DNA from: Brucellaceae bacterium
Lineage (GTDB): Bacteria > Pseudomonadota > Alphaproteobacteria > Rhizobiales > Rhizobiaceae
DNA length: 64,000 bases
Direction of reading: 5' to 3'
Assembly: GCA_020637775.1 (NCBI GenBank)
Contig: JACKJV010000006.1
Location: 62,001 to 126,000, forward strand
Part shown: one piece after another, positions 62,940 to 64,000 of the stretch
Numbering within the stretch: the stretch's first letter is position 1
Layout: every line of letters begins with the position of its first letter
Notes under the pieces: model-generated
The model's database searches: none
Seen by the model: the letters and a program-made list of their open reading frames with translations, nothing else
What the model was told of the DNA's origin: nothing
Position numbers and translations under genes: made by a program

Positions 62940-64000
62940 TCACTCGGCGGCGGTGCGCGAGGACGCGAGAAGATCGGGACCTTCCGGATCGCCCGGTGCG
63001 GTTTCCGATTGAAGATCGGGGAAAGCCACGATGCGCCGGCCCTTGAGGTCGTTGCGCAGAACGATGAGGCCGTGTTCCTCGAAGAAGGCCAGAAAACGGC
63101 GCGCGCGGCGCGGGGAATGGCTGCCATAGGCCCGCGCAAGGGTGGCATCCGAGGGGCAGGGCGCCTGTTCGATCGCCGCGCGGGCCACGAGCAGGAAGAC
63201 ACCCTGGAGGTCTTCCGGCAGTCCGCGTGACAGAGCCACCGCCGACGCCCATTCCCCCGTGGCCGCCGTCTGAGCGCCGACGCCTGCGCGCGCCACCGCG
63301 AGGCGGTTCCTGAAGGCGCCCATGGCTGGCGCATCGCCGGGAATGCGGCGGATGCGGCAGCGCACGAGGAAATCCTGGAACAGTTCGGCATCGGTGCGAA
63401 AACCGGCTTCGGGATCCGCCATCAGGTCTGCCATGACAGCGTCAAGGCCGGCCTCGCGCTCGGCTTCATCCACCGGGGCCGGTGCCTCTTCCCCTTGTGA
63501 CAGGGGGGGGGCGGCGGCCTGCGCGGCGCGCTGGTCCGCGGCACGGGCAAGCTGTTCGAGAATGCCTTCGGCGGGCGGTGGCGGGGCGGGCCTGGCGGCG
63601 CGGCGAACCGGACGTGCAGCTTCCATGGCCGCATCCTTGAGGATGAGGTCGCGAGCGTCGGCCGGGGTCTCAGGCAAGGGCATCAGTTTCGGGCTGGAGG
63701 AGCGGGCCGAGGTCTCCACCCCGCCGATCACATAGGGCACGGGACGGCGCGACAGGGCCGGGCCGAGCGCGACGAAATGGCCGCGCTTGAGGTCGCGGAA
63801 CATCTCTGCCTGACGGCGTTCCATGCCCAGAAGATCGGCCGCCCGCGCCATGTCGATGTCGAGGAAGGTGCGGCCCATCAGGAAGTTGGATGCCTCCGCC
63901 GCCACGTTCTTGGCCAGCTTGGCGAGGCGTTGGGTGGCGATGACGCCGGCCAGGCCGCGCTTGCGGCCACGGCACATCAGGTTGGTCATGGCGCCCAGCG
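62940..64000 (-). CDS. ATP-binding/HerA-like protein, C-terminal part (5' end outside window)
   Basis: The frame is open past the right edge; about 353 residues are seen. NLMCRGRKRGLAGVIATQRLAKLAKNVAAEASNFLMGR and FLDIDMARAADLLGM resemble the sensor/arginine-finger part of HerA/FtsK-like DNA-translocating ATPases found as stand-alone genes in Hyphomicrobiales. A variable Pro/Ala-rich linker and a C-terminal helical domain follow. The Walker motifs would be in the missing N-terminus, so the assignment is provisional. A run of nine C on this strand (63503-63511) encodes APP in an otherwise intact frame. Confidence 0.6.
   Translation of the reverse strand, partial: LGAMTNLMCRGRKRGLAGVIATQRLAKLAKNVAAEASNFLMGRTFLDIDMARAADLLGMERRQAEMFRDLKRGHFVALGPALSRRPVPYVIGGVETSARSSSPKLMPLPETPADARDLILKDAAMEAARPVRRAARPAPPPPAEGILEQLARAADQRAAQAAAPPLSQGEEAPAPVDEAEREAGLDAVMADLMADPEAGFRTDAELFQDFLVRCRIRRIPGDAPAMGAFRNRLAVARAGVGAQTAATGEWASAVALSRGLPEDLQGVFLLVARAAIEQAPCPSDATLARAYGSHSPRRARRFLAFFEEHGLIVLRNDLKGRRIVAFPDLQSETAPGDPEGPDLLASSRTAAE

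Overview
The window is about 64 kb of GC-rich (roughly 63-65 % by eye) chromosomal DNA from an alphaproteobacterium, most likely a Hyphomicrobiales (Rhizobiales) species. The strongest lineage signals are a giant apolipoprotein-like coiled-coil protein of the GROWTH POLE RING (GPR/RgsE) type, two BA14K-like exported proteins, DUF2865, DUF1289 and TIGR02281-type proteins, and a malic enzyme fused to a phosphotransacetylase-like domain. Genes are densely packed on both strands. There are no insertion sequences, phage genes or CRISPR arrays; this is chromosomal core with a few accessory features.

Layout. 0-7.7 kb: end of dusA, a TSUP exporter, a retropepsin-like/DUF1289 pair, cobT, a membrane histidine kinase, a thermonuclease-like protein, a GST, a uracil-DNA-glycosylase-like protein and an Lrp regulator. 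7.7-12.7 kb: a periplasmic alcohol-oxidation module, made of a PQQ dehydrogenase carrying the lanthanide-type Asp-Tyr-Asp signature, a cytochrome c fused to an XoxJ/MxaJ-like binding domain, and a divergent DUF302 protein; then a DUF3299/AlkD pair. 12.9-17.9 kb: DUF454, a beta-hydroxyacid dehydrogenase, a polar amino-acid ABC importer without a local ATPase, and mobAB. 18-26.5 kb: two transporters, a GcvA-type LysR regulator, moaA, small stress and sulfur-transfer proteins, and two L,D-transpeptidase/lysozyme cell-wall genes, with two unrelated intergenic tandem-repeat arrays (56-bp and 25-bp periods). 26.5-36 kb: class I fumarase, a TadG-like von Willebrand protein, a large L,D-transpeptidase, tRNA-Val(CAC), gph, rpiA, a DUF2059 protein and gor. 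36-41 kb: two BA14K-like paralogues, an AT-rich island, a gamma-glutamylcyclotransferase and a class II DAHP synthase whose frame is continuous with an N-terminal XRE helix-turn-helix domain. 41-50 kb: dgkA, hemerythrin, nadE, an MFS carrier, gltX, DUF2865 and maeB. 50-56 kb: an atypical SDR, a dipeptide epimerase and the mlaEFD-lipoprotein lipid-transport operon. 56-64 kb: the 1841-residue GPR/RgsE-like protein, an Hpt protein, a [2Fe-2S] ferredoxin and the end of a HerA-like ATPase.

The most striking observation is the HTH-DAHP synthase at 38.2-39.9 kb. Two 15-bp palindromes of the form TGAAT-N5-ATTCA lie 30 bp apart (about three helical turns) just upstream, and the second overlaps a plausible promoter. 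This fits an aromatic-pathway enzyme that carries, or is translated from the same frame as, its own autoregulatory DNA-binding domain. Other points of interest are the lanthanide-type alcohol oxidation module, a CobT that lacks the usual catalytic-loop residues, an SDR without YxxxK, and the two tandem-repeat arrays.
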